The notes below the pieces were generated by a model that saw only the letters and a program-made list of their open reading frames with translations, did not search any database and was not told where the DNA came from. A stretch of DNA of 64,000 nt from Callipepla californica brunnescens (lineage: Eukaryota; Chordata; Aves; Galliformes; Odontophoridae). The DNA is taken from contig JALIRH010000145.1 of NCBI GenBank assembly GCA_023055505.1, forward strand, positions 620,001 to 684,000. Reading direction: 5' to 3'. The translations under genes and the position numbers were made by a program. Positions 21,980-32,050 of this stretch are shown here, piece after piece (positions within the stretch are counted from its first letter, which is position 1; every line of letters starts with the position of its first letter).

Positions 21980-22470
21980 ATTGGCCCCTCACTTCAAGAA
22001 AGACATTGAAGTCCTGAAACATATCCAGAGAGGGGCAACAAAGCTGGTGAGGGGTCTGGAGCACAGGCCTTATGAGGAACAGCTGAGGGAGCTGGGATTG
22101 TTCATTCTGGAGAAGAGAAGTCTCAAGGGAGACCTTACTGCTCTCTATAACTAGCTGAAAGGGAGATTATTGTGAACTGGGGTTCAGCCTCTTCACTCTT
22201 TTAGCTAGTGGCAGAATGAGAGGGAATGGCTTCAAGTTACACCAGAGGAAATTCAGACTGGATGCTAAGAAATACTTCTCCGAAAGAGTGGTCAGGTGCT
22301 GGAATGGGCTACCCAGGGAGGTGGTGGAGTCATGAACCCTGGAGGTATTTAAAGAATATTTAGACATTGTGTTGAAGGAGACGGTTTAGAAAGAATTATT
22401 GGTGGTAGGTGGGTGGTTGGATGATCTTGTACATCTTTTCCAACCTTGGTGATTCTATGATTCTATGATT
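21980..22470 (+). repeat. CR1 LINE, 3' part
   Basis: Plus-strand CR1. '[13 protein letters not shown]'-like coding ('[20 protein letters not shown]' region, 22000-22060) is followed by '[16 protein letters not shown]', then 3' UTR, and a clean tail 'gattctatgattctatgatt' ending at 22470. Its 5' edge faces that of the neighbour at 20911-21715 (head to head). Confidence 0.93.
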
Positions 22471-23051
22471 GTATTTTTCTTACTTTATTACTAACACTTA
22501 CATAAAACAAATGCTGTCTTCCTGCTGTTCTTACCCTAAAAATAATGAATGTGAATCTTTACAGTAACACCTCTGGTTACAGTTTCTTACATTTAGTTCT
22601 GCTTTGGGAATTACAGAAGATGAGCTACAAGGAGCAGTGCAAACCTCAGATGCATGAAGTGCTGTGTTCTTGGGGATTTTTTTCCATGTTGTGTATTTTC
22701 TCAAATACTGATCAGGAAAGTACTATCTGCTGAGGAAGAAGGCAGGAAAGAGACAACTCCTTCCTTTTGATAATCCTTAAGTCTTCTTCATATATTCTTT
22801 ATTATAGATAAAAAGTGCAAACTCACCTCTGAGTTTCATAAACCAATCATTTTAAAATGCATAAACTATTGGATATTTTCTATCAGTCATTTAAGAGTGC
22901 AATTGTGTGTATACTGAAATAAGGAAGGTATTTCTTACATATTTAAAAAGGAAAAGAAAGACTGAAGAGAAAACCTACGTATGAAATTTTGATCTACTTC
23001 CTCAATACCAATTTAATTTACACAAGAGCACGCAAAAAATAAAACCATATG
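22471..23051. other. unassigned spacer
   Basis: AT-rich DNA between two CR1s whose 3' ends face each other. No gene or repeat recognised. Confidence 0.55.
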
Positions 23052-23735
23052 TCTGATGGTGTAGTTCAGATGCTTCTTGAACTCTGGCAAGGTTGGTGGC
23101 ATGACCACTTTCCTAGAAAGCTTGTTTCAGGGAAACCACCCTCTGGTGAAGAACCTTATCCTAATATCCAGCCCCAACCTCCCTGACACATCTTCATGTC
23201 ATTCCCTCAGGTTCTATCACTGATGACCACAGAGAGGAGATAAATTCTTGCCCTTCTGCTCTTCCTCTTGAGGAAGATGTAGGCTATGATGAAATTTCCA
23301 CCAGGATGCAGAAATCAAGGGACTTCTGATCCTCATATATCTTCCCCTCTAAACCCTTCACTTTCTTTGTAGCCCTCCTGTGGGTTCCTTTCTATATTGT
23401 GGTGCTCAAAACTGCAGACAAAACTCAAGGTGAGGCCTTATCAGTGCAATGTAGAGAGGGACAATCACTTTCCTTGACCTCCTAGCCATTCCACGTTTGA
23501 TGCACACCAGGTTGGCATTCCTGGATGACTGGATATTCTGTGACTCATGCTCAACTTGATGTCAACCAAACCCTTTCAGTGGGGTTGCCCTCTAGTGTCA
23601 CATCCACCAGCCTGTATGTATAGCCAGAGTTGCACCTTCCCAGATGCAGAATATGATACTTGTTCTTGTTTAATTTCATGTGGTTGGTGATTGTCAAATT
23701 TCTAATTTGTCTAGATCAAGCCCTAAATTGGAGCC
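23052..23735 (-). repeat. CR1 LINE, older copy
   Basis: Minus-strand CR1-like sequence. Landmarks are 'agatgcttcttgaactctgg', 'tccccctctaaaccc'-type text near 23345, 'aaaactcaaggtgaggcctt' and 'catccaccagcctgtatgta'. It has lost the tail and is more diverged than its neighbours. The 5' limit is uncertain. Confidence 0.8.
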
Positions 23736-24074
23736 ATGGGGAGCTCCACATACCCTGTGATATAAACAGAAAACTGTAACTTTAATTTATTGTATTGTTA
23801 CAAGCTAGCTATGCTGCTCAAAAAAATATTTGAGTAACCTTTAAAAACTCTACTACACATTCAGAAACATACTTATTTGCTCAACAATTCCACATGTTAT
23901 TTCTTTGTGTTCTTTGTGAATGTCACAGTATATGTCATAAGAAGCTAATACCAAACTTTTTTTTGGGAGAAGAATGGATACAGTTTGAAAACAGTTTTCT
24001 GGTCTCTATGCTATACGCGTTTTTTAAATACATCTGTTAATGATAAGAGACTGGTAACAGACTGGAAGAAGAAC
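23736..24074. other. unassigned spacer
   Basis: AT-rich DNA between two CR1s. Nothing recognised. Confidence 0.5.
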
Positions 24075-24763
24075 TCAAGATAAAACCTACTGAGAAGGGC
24101 TTAGGACTCCTGGTAGATGAAAGACATAACGTGAACCAGCAGTGTGCACTTGCAGCCCAAAAGGCCAACAATATCCTGACCTGCATCAGAAGAGGGGAGG
24201 CCAGCAGGGCAAGGGAGGTGATTGTTTGTCTCTACTGTGACCTTGTGAGGCCTAATCTGGAATACTGCATCCAAGTCTGGGTCCTCCAATGCAGGAAAGA
24301 TGTGGAGCTTTTGAGGAGAGTTCTGGACCGGCAGAACTCTGTATGTATGAAGACCGGCAGAATGAGCTAGGCTTGTTCAGTCTGGAGAAGAAAAAGCTGG
24401 AGGGACACCTCATTATAGCCTTCCAGTCATTAAAAGGAGGTTTTAAACAGGAGGGAAATCTATTTTTACACAGATATATAGTGATAGGACAATGGGGAAT
24501 GGCTTTAAACCAAAGGAAGAAGATTTAGATTAGATGTCAGGGGAAAGTATTTCACTAAGGGGGTGGTGAGGTGCTGGAACAGGTTGACCAGAGAGGCTGT
24601 GGATGTCCTGTCCCTAGAGATCTTCAAGGCCAGGTTCAATGGGGTCCTGGGTAACCAGATTAGTGATTAATCTAGTGACTGACAATGCTATTTGTGGAAG
24701 GGGAAATGGAAATTTATAATGCTTGAGGTTCCTTCCAACCCAAAACATTCTGTGATTCTATGA
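24075..24763 (+). repeat. CR1 LINE, 3' part
   Basis: Plus-strand CR1 with coding remnants: 'AAQKANNILTCIRRGEASRA' (24150-24210) and 'LVRPNLEYCIQVWVLQCRKD' follow the CR1 ORF2 end. The 3' UTR and tail 'cattctgtgattctatga' end at 24763. A break near 24330 interrupts the frame. Confidence 0.93.
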
Positions 24764-24839
24764 AGAGAGAAACAGCTTAAAAATGTTCTCAGGTTAGAGA
24801 TACTTACTCTATAATGTCACATAGCTGTTTAAAACTTTA

Positions 24840-25270
24840 AAAAGTTAATTAAATTCAGATATTCAATTTAAATTGAATGTTTATTGTACACTAAATACAT
24901 AACCTTTTTTAATAAGAATTAATAAAGTTAAAAAGTAGTACCAACTTAATCTGTTTGCCTTATAATTAACCCAACCATGCCAGCAATAAATGAGCTTTTG
25001 TGCAGTAATTGATAAATTAAACTTGCAAAGAGCTTTAGGATTTAACGGGTGTTTAACAAAATAACGTTGTTGGGTTGATTGGATATCAATTAATTGCCAA
25101 AAATTAGCATGTTAATTGGCATTTATTTTAGTATAGTCATAGCTATCTAGTCAATTGCTAATTAAAATACTGAAATAATTTCTTTAAATTTATAAGATTG
25201 AGATTTTGTTTTTATTACCTACTTGGTTTTGGGGTAATGATATGGCAAGTAAATTTATGTGCCTTGTTTA
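24840..25270. promoter_or_regulatory. candidate conserved regulatory element (TAAT-rich)
   Basis: A repeat-free AT-rich stretch with about a dozen TAAT/ATTA cores, the binding core of homeodomain proteins. It includes the palindrome CAATTAATTG (25087-25096) and TTAATTGGC nearby. Bird developmental gene deserts hold many such elements. There is no coding potential. That it is conserved or active is inference; the motif density alone could follow from AT-richness. Confidence 0.3.
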
Positions 25271-25484
25271 TTGAATCTCTGTAGTATCAATTCATTCTCT
25301 ATTAGAAGTGAAATGCTCTTAACAATAGCACATTTATGATGTGGATTTGACATCACGTGTTCTGATATACAATGTCTGAATTTGAACTACCTTGAAAGAT
25401 CAGTGTCTTCTCTTTCCTCTTTTACTGCACCTCGTCATCATGTTTTTCTTTTCTATTCCTTCCATTTGATGTTTCTTTTCTTTT

Positions 25485-25840
25485 CTAGAAACCATGTCAG
25501 TATGGACATAACAACAGGATGTCGTAGTCTGTATATATGCCATTGGGACCCAGGGCACAGGCTCTGTGTTGTGGGGGTTGGTTGTAAGGGATCAGGACCA
25601 GCCCCATTGCCTCACAACCTTGCCAGCACTTAGTCCTCACTCTGTGAGGCAGGGCCTAGGCCTGACAGCTGTCCTGGCCTTGACCTGACCTCACGGATCT
25701 GACCAGTCCCTCAGATTATGGCTGCCCTTGTTCCTTGAGTTGTCCTGCTCCAGACTGCAGCTTCCGGCCTTGGAGGGAGCAGCTGGCCCTCACTGTGCTC
25801 TGTGTCGTTTAAATTCCCTCACAATCTCAGTTGACACAAA
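25485..25840. other. GC-rich unassigned island
   Basis: About 350 bp much richer in G and C than its surroundings, with short repeats of 'cctgac' and 'ctgtg' types. It opens with TGTCAG (25496) and closes near 25836 with TTGACA, like LTR ends, but the flanks do not form a TSD. It could be an old LTR or a processed-transcript fragment. The 83-codon frame across it is not recognised. Confidence 0.35.
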
Positions 25841-26439
25841 ACAGTACTGAGTACTGTTTTTACAGAGCAAGGATAGAGCGCTGTAATTTTATTTTAACTG
25901 GGGAAGTATGTCTTAGTCTGCAAATGAAAACTAAAAGTTATTCTTAGTTCTTCACTGATACTAATCTCTCAATCCATACAGTAACTTTAAACTCAAACTT
26001 GGACAAAGATTTACTGAACAAGTTGGACTATAGGCAACAAAAAGTGTCTCTCATCACATATCTTCCTTAGTCTGTCTCACAGTTTTTGTTACCTGAAATA
26101 ACTGCAGATTACTACTTGGACTCCCTTAGAAAAGAATTTCCTTTACTCATCCTTTCCTTTCAATCTATCCACCCTTCAAGACATGATTTTTTACTTTTTA
26201 CCTCAGTTTATTAAAAGCCTGTAGATAATATGTGTCCCACTTTTTGGCTTCCCTGGACTATGTTAAGTGAAAAGGAATTGTCTTAATCTGCATATAAATT
26301 GAATGTATGAAATGAAACAGTATAGTTAATGTATGTAAGTAACAAAACTTATTTTTAATGTATTTTTTGTATTAAAACATGAAAAAAGAGAACAATGAAA
26401 ACATAAAACTAGAGGACTATTGGATGTTGCTTTTGTGAG
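25841..26439. other. unassigned AT-rich DNA
   Basis: Nothing recognised. Confidence 0.5.
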
Positions 26440-28800
26440 AGTAATGTATCTGTACAGTTTGATGGAAATAGCTGCAATTCTTAATGAGTTTTTAAGGTGT
26501 TTCCTCAGAATTTTTTTGACAAAATTTTACTCTTCCTGTACTCGCTCCTTAAAAATATTCAATTAAAAAGGTACGTACTTTCAAAATTTGATGACATCCA
26601 TAAGGAATGAATGTAGAGTGACAGATGTGTTTCCCTGACAAAACTTACAAAACTCTAGTAAGGAGAAATGATCAAGGTTTTCCTTGAGTTGAATGTCTGA
26701 TTAAAATTCCGTACATTCCACTAGAAAATTTGCAGGTAATGTATCTATGTAAACTGAGAATAGTCAGAAATATATATATATACACATTAAAAAAAAAAAG
26801 ATAATTTTTTCTGTAATCTTGAAACCTATTCTCAAATTCGTTTATCAGAATGGAAAGCAAGACTGCATATTTTTTCTGTTCACAGAACTGAGTTTAGCCA
26901 AGGTATGCATAAACTTATTTGCCAGAACTTAAGCTTGTTGTAATTTAAGTTTCATTATGGATATTTTTATGGTTTGAAATATATCACAAATTAGTTGTTT
27001 TTCACATAAAGGCCTGATTTGTGGAAACAAACTCTATAACGCAGAGTAAGGTGATTAAGCAGGTATGTTTATTTGGTGCTGCGCACACACACCTTCCAGT
27101 TGCAAGGGGGGTATTCCCACCTAACTTGCACAGAGTGGAGGGAAAATAAGTTGCATATTTAAAAGTACAAAGCATGCATATTCATTACATTCCTGAGAGT
27201 GGGACGGACTATTACAATCAGGTACAGTAAATCATTTCCATAGGTACTGACTCAAATTCCTTTAGGTTAAGCATGCACAGAGTCTCCTGGTGGTCACGAG
27301 AAGGGTTCTTGAAGATGAAGGCTGTATGTCTTCCTTGCTGTGTACTTTTCACCCCACTGCAATTCGAGGAGGTAATCCAGTTTCATTTAGTTCTCAGCTA
27401 GCCATACTTTTGCAGTTTATTGTCTTTGCTCAACCACCATTTGGCCATCATATTTTTTTCACTCAACCATCGTTAATCTTGTCCTCGCCATCCCAGGTGG
27501 GACCTCCACCCACCTTGCATTTAATTAATCTTTCTTCTCTTAGCCTGAACCCTTAACCCACTCCTACCCTGAATCAGGGCACATGTTTAACTCATTTCAA
27601 TGACCAATCAAATCCATCAAATTTGATAAATCTCTAAGTCATTTTTAATCTTCATGTTCAGGCACGAGTTTTCCTTTTGATTGGAATTTTGATCTTGATT
27701 TCATAAATGACAATTCATTAAATCTTTTTATCACATTTCCCCAACTCAGCCACCTTACTTCAGAAAACTAACTAATGCCTTATAATCAGCATCCATACTT
27801 TTAAGGAACTCCTGAAATTAGCAATGATTCAATACATTGAAGTTTATGAAATTCACAACTTTGACAATGATTTGCAAGATATTATCAATTTTAAAAAATT
27901 GTCAGCATACATTTTCTTGATGTAGAATACAGTGATATTTCATCAAATGTGAGTTCCCAGCTGCAATTGCATCAACTTATGTTAATTTTATAAGTCTTTC
28001 TTTTTTAACAGCCATCACTGAGGCACCATCAGTAGCTGTATCAGGTACACTGACAAAGGTTAAAGAAAACTGCTTTAATTTAATTTTTACTACTTTATAA
28101 AAATCAGGAGGTTTGCTTGTGTCTTTTCATGGCACCAAATAAGCCAATTCTTCAGTGACATTATATTCATTATTAGTACTTGTAATAAAAACAGCAAGTC
28201 GAGCCATATCAGTACTTTCTACTATCACCAAAGCATAAAATTTGAAATTAGTTGCTTTATTCTTCAAATGAATTTTGATAGATTTTTCTATTTCTTAAGT
28301 TTATCTGGCTACAATCTGGTGAAACAAACTGATTTTAGAAAAAAATTGTGATTTTATTCAGGACAAATTATATTTGCCATGCTTTCCAAACATTGCTTAA
28401 TATATTTGCTGTCAGTAAATAGTTTTGATTCTTTTGCAATCACATTTGCTACCACATAAGTAGCTTTTAGAACAGACTTTGTTTGAGTTGTAACTTTTTT
28501 TTTTTCTCTGAGGTGACAGACCTTTTTCAGTACCATTATTTTGTCTTTATGCAACATTCTGTGATTCTGTGATTCTTCGATACACATTGAATTTGGCAGC
28601 ATGTTTTTGCATCCAATATCTCTTTAAATTGTAGTCTTTAAAAACTGACATGATTTTCTCACAAATTAAGCATAATGCTGTAATATTTGCCTCGACAAAA
28701 AATATTCATCTGCCCATTTTTCATTGAAGAGTTGAGCGCCGTTCACATTTTGTTTTTCTTTTTCTGGAGGGGGTTCTGATTCTGTTTTCCTTTGAGATGA
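26440..28800 (-). pseudogene. hAT transposase pseudogene with BED-like finger, split by a solo LTR
   Basis: A decayed hAT-superfamily transposase, of the kind related to the vertebrate SCAND3/GTF2IRD2 repeat-domain proteins. Order on the minus strand: a basic N-terminus (near 28790); a BED-like zinc finger with CLIC (28672-28661) and, 19 residues on, the His of 'KRYWMQKH' (28601), with Tyr where a second His is usual; a helical block 'SVLKATYVVANVIAKESKLF' (near 28460-28400); 'ALVIVESTDMARLAVFI' (28234-28193), where the first catalytic Asp of the usual DEST motif reads Val; later blocks to 27590; then, after the LTR, 'ILINEFENRFQDY' (near 26845) and the C-terminal dimerisation end 'LRKHLKNSLRIAAIS' (near 26510-26465). 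Many stops and frameshifts. Inactive. Confidence 0.8.
27020..27583 (-). mobile_element. solo LTR, family B copy 1, inside the hAT pseudogene
   Basis: A 564-bp LTR on the minus strand, from TGTGCCC (27583) to ...TCCACA (27020). The U5 end (27020-27080) is shared with 53445 on. A reverse AATAAA lies near 27068. The flanks TGATT (27015-27019) and TGTTT (27584-27588) form a 5-bp TSD with one mismatch. Independent support: removing the LTR and one flank rejoins the hAT reading frame, 'NELN' to 'RPLCEKQLICD'. The right edge was set from this. Confidence 0.8.
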
Positions 28801-28970
28801 CATTAGGCCAGTTGAATGTGTGTGCGCTAGGTGTAAGAGGTACGGTTAGCAATGCCTTGATCACTCTCTGCATCCTGGATTCATCCCAGACAGCATTGAT
28901 AGCATCCTGTTTAATTGTCACTGAGCAATGAATATATGTCTGGGACATACTAAGTTCACACAGGCCCACT

Positions 28971-29140
28971 TCTGCAGCCTGTCCAGGTCCCACTGGATGG
29001 CTTCCCTTCCCTCCAGTGTATCAACTGCACCACTCAGCTTGGTGTCAGCTGCAAACTCAATTCCAAAATCTATGTCAAATCTATGTCATTGATGAAGATG
29101 TTGAAGAGCATCAGCTCTAAGAACAACCCTTGGTGGAACT
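28971..29140 (-). repeat. CR1 LINE, internal fragment
   Basis: Minus-strand CR1 from the RT part. 'gcctgtccaggtcccactgg' (28977 on), 'cagcttggtgtcagctgcaa' and 'attgatgaagatgttgaaga' are in the usual order. Neither the tail nor the 5' part is present. Confidence 0.85.
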
Positions 29141-30917
29141 TGTAACACTTTTGAGTAGAAAGTTAAGTATAATGAAAGCCAAAATGTCACTAAGTGGCTT
29201 TACTTCTTGAAGATATATATATATTTATAGATAAAATATGATTTAAATGAAATAATAAACTATAAATCTAAAAAAATATAAATATATTCTGAAAAAAATA
29301 TTACATTTAGTAGGTAATAGTGCTTTGTATATTGGTTGTTTTTTGTTTTTGTTTTTTGTTTTGTTTTTAATATAACTGTAATCTAAAAAGAAAAAAAATA
29401 CAAAATCTGAAGGTATCTCAACTACGTCAAGAAGTAGAACAGTATTTGCATAAACCATAGGAGCTGAATAGAAAAGAGCAGATGATGTAATAACTCAATT
29501 TTCAGAATGATTTAGTTCTATGCCCTGAATTGTATAGGATATAAAACTAGAATATAGTTCATACAATTTACAGGTCTTTTTATAGGTTTCGTAAATATGC
29601 TTGCTTGTACCTTATATAGTTTTGCTGTACAGTGCCGTATACAGGATACTTCAATGGTGAGAGTTTTCCTCCTGTTGTTGAGGAAAATACTGTTTTCCTT
29701 TCCTACACTCCATACATTAATCCTAAAACAAAAACAAAACAAAACAGGACATAATGATTTGCATTTAATAATGACCTTAAATTCAAATATTTAAGAACTC
29801 TGACGTGGAACCTAGAATCTTAGAATTGTAAATGAGTCACCATAATTTGAGACCCAGTAAGAAATTTGGTTATTACAGAGTTTGGATGTCATTATCCCTA
29901 TTAAGGCTACTGTATCTTAAAATTCCCTTAGAATAATTTATCAGCATATAAGTGATTCTAAGATTATGTAATTAACATAACAATGGGTGAAGAAAACTGT
30001 GTACAGTGCTGTGATATGGGGCAGTTCATTATGTATGTCTCTCCCTTGCAAATTTCTCCCTCTCCACATAGGAAATTTAGCATTTTTTTTAGAGAGTAGG
30101 TATATTCTTCATATTTTAAATTGAAAGGGACAATAAAAGATGCTCTAAAACAAATTTGTACATCAGTTCAAAATTTTGCCTGTTTGTTGCTAAATGGAAA
30201 ACTAACAATTCAGCTTTTCCACGTATGATACACTATTATTATTATTACTATTTTGAATCTGGAGAAAGTTTTCCATTTGCATTTATATCAATGAAGGTAA
30301 TATTATTAAGTCATGTAAAATCACTGTCAATAACTTCTTTGATGATGTTTTGGTTTTGCTTTTGGTGTTTGTTTTTTTTTAGCAGTTCCTTGGAGGCAGT
30401 ATTAAAAATGTCTGTCAGACAAAATATGCTATTTACAATTGACATCTAGAAGTCAGATAATCTATTTATGTTTGGATAGTATCAGTAGATAGCATATTAA
30501 GCTACTGTCTTTGAAATACTAACAGAACAGCTTGGCATTGTCTGTGGGAATGTGTTTGGGTCTATTTTTTAAATGAAGTATTTACATGCTTTATGGGCTA
30601 CTCTTAGACTACTCTAAATACCAACTGTCTTCCTGTATTTGTGTACACTAACATAAATCATACAGTTATAAATAAATTTTTGTGAAGCTTGCCAATAACA
30701 TGCATGCTTTTTTTTTTTTTTCCCAATGTTTGTTTTAAGGAAGATTGAATATTTTCCACTAATATTGCATTTTGTACTACAGCTAATCATTTATTACAGA
30801 AGCTACCATTTTCCTTCTCAAATATGAGCACCAGTACATGTTTTAAAAGCACATACAAATATTTTGAGTTGAACACTGTATAGATATTTACTCAGAATTA
30901 ATAAATAAATTACTAGT
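29141..30917. other. 1.8 kb without a gene
   Basis: AT-rich unassigned DNA with (TTTTG)-type runs near 29335-29370 and short poly-A/T tracts. No repeat family recognised. Confidence 0.55.
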
Positions 30918-31411
30918 CGAGGCCTGTAAATAGCACTGTTCCCCAGGGGTCAATTCTGGGTCCAGTCTTGTTCAACATCTTCATCAGTGATCTGGATGAA
31001 AGCATAGACACCACCGTCAGTAAGCTTGGAGATTATATGAAGCTGGGAGAATTGGCTGACACACATGAAGACCGTTCATCAAGACCTGGACAGACTGGAG
31101 AGCTGGGGAGGGAGGAACCGGATGAGGTTTAAGGAGTGCAAGTGTAGAGTCTTACAACTGGAGAAGAGTAACTGCATGCGTCGGTACTGGTTAGGGGATG
31201 CCCTGCTGGAAAGGAGCTTAGCAGAGAAAGACCTGAGGGTCCTGGCAGACAACAGGCTGGCTACAAGCCAGCAGTGCACCTTTGTGTCCGAGGAAGCCAA
31301 TGATATCCTGGGGTGGATTAAAAAGAGTGTGGCCAGCAGGTCGAGGAAGGTGATCCTCCCCACTCTACTCTGCCCTGGTGAGGCCACATCTGGAATACTG
31401 TGTCCAGTTCT
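30918..31411 (+). repeat. CR1 LINE, RT-end segment truncated at both ends
   Basis: Plus-strand CR1 coding region. 'PQGSILGP'-type text (30945-30970) is followed by 'FNIFISDLD', then a 129-codon frame from 31065 carrying '[20 protein letters not shown]' and 'EEANDILGWIKKSVASRS', both CR1 ORF2. It stops abruptly at 'tgtccagttct' (31411), where the mariner-like copy begins. No CR1 tail appears beyond that copy. Confidence 0.93.
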
Positions 31412-31905
31412 AATATTTATTTTGACGGAAACAACAGGTAAAATAGAACAATAACACTATTTGATAGAGCAAATTCTCAGCTGCAAATTCCATTAGCTGC
31501 GTTTTTTCACCAGTGATGAACAAGAGCTTGTATGTTGAGTTCAAACAAACCTGCATCAGCAGAGGTGACCCACTGTTTCACAGCTGCTATGATGGTGCCT
31601 CACTGTGCTGACATCCGCTGTTTTGTCGCCATAAAAGTTAGCAAGCATTGATGAATGTCAATGAGTGCAATTGTTTCTGCATGGAGGAACTCAGTTGCAC
31701 TAGCGCAGTTCTCTTCATATGCACTATCGTGTTAAATGCCATTTTGTCGGACTGCCTGTTCACTGTCATCTGTTGCACAGCAACAAAATGTAATGGAATA
31801 CTAGTAGGAAGATTCAGCTTCTATTGCCAATCACAAACATCCAGTTCTGATATAGTTTGCCAACACATCTAAATAGGAGGCACTATTTTTAGAAAAGGCC
31901 TTGTA
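31412..31905 (-). mobile_element. mariner-like element copy 2, internally deleted
   Basis: About 494 bp, homologous to copy 1 at 1010-2086. The right end (31872-31905) corresponds to the terminal inverted repeat and ends at TA (31904-31905). The left inverted repeat is missing: sequence starts at 'aatatttattttgacggaaa', just inside it, against the CR1. The left end was thus lost by deletion, or the element jumped as a broken copy. Confidence 0.75.
31455..31790 (-). pseudogene. mariner transposase remnant, core deleted
   Basis: On the minus strand the frame reads 'TEFLHAETIALIDIH' (N-terminal helix-turn-helix), and after one stop continues in the same frame with 'VKQWVTSADAGLFELNIQAL' and 'VHHW' (31581-31510), the C-terminal end of mariner transposases. 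The D,D34D core and second helix-turn-helix are absent. The deletion breakpoint is earlier than in copy 1. Confidence 0.78.
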
Positions 31906-31957
31906 TATTATCTCTTATCTACCTTGCAATGCAATCGTTCTTATTGTCAGGATCTGT

Positions 31958-32050
31958 CATTACAGGTAGTATCTCTTTATTGGTCTAACTGGCATGGTTG
32001 AAAAAAATCACCAAGCTTTTGGGCACACGCATTTCTCAAGATCTGAAATA
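31958..32050 (-). repeat. possible ancient interspersed repeat
   Basis: The reverse complement has the layout 'aaaagcttggtg...accaataaagagatactacc', which resembles an old repeat tail found widely in tetrapods. I recall the pattern but not a firm family name, so this is weak. Confidence 0.35.
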
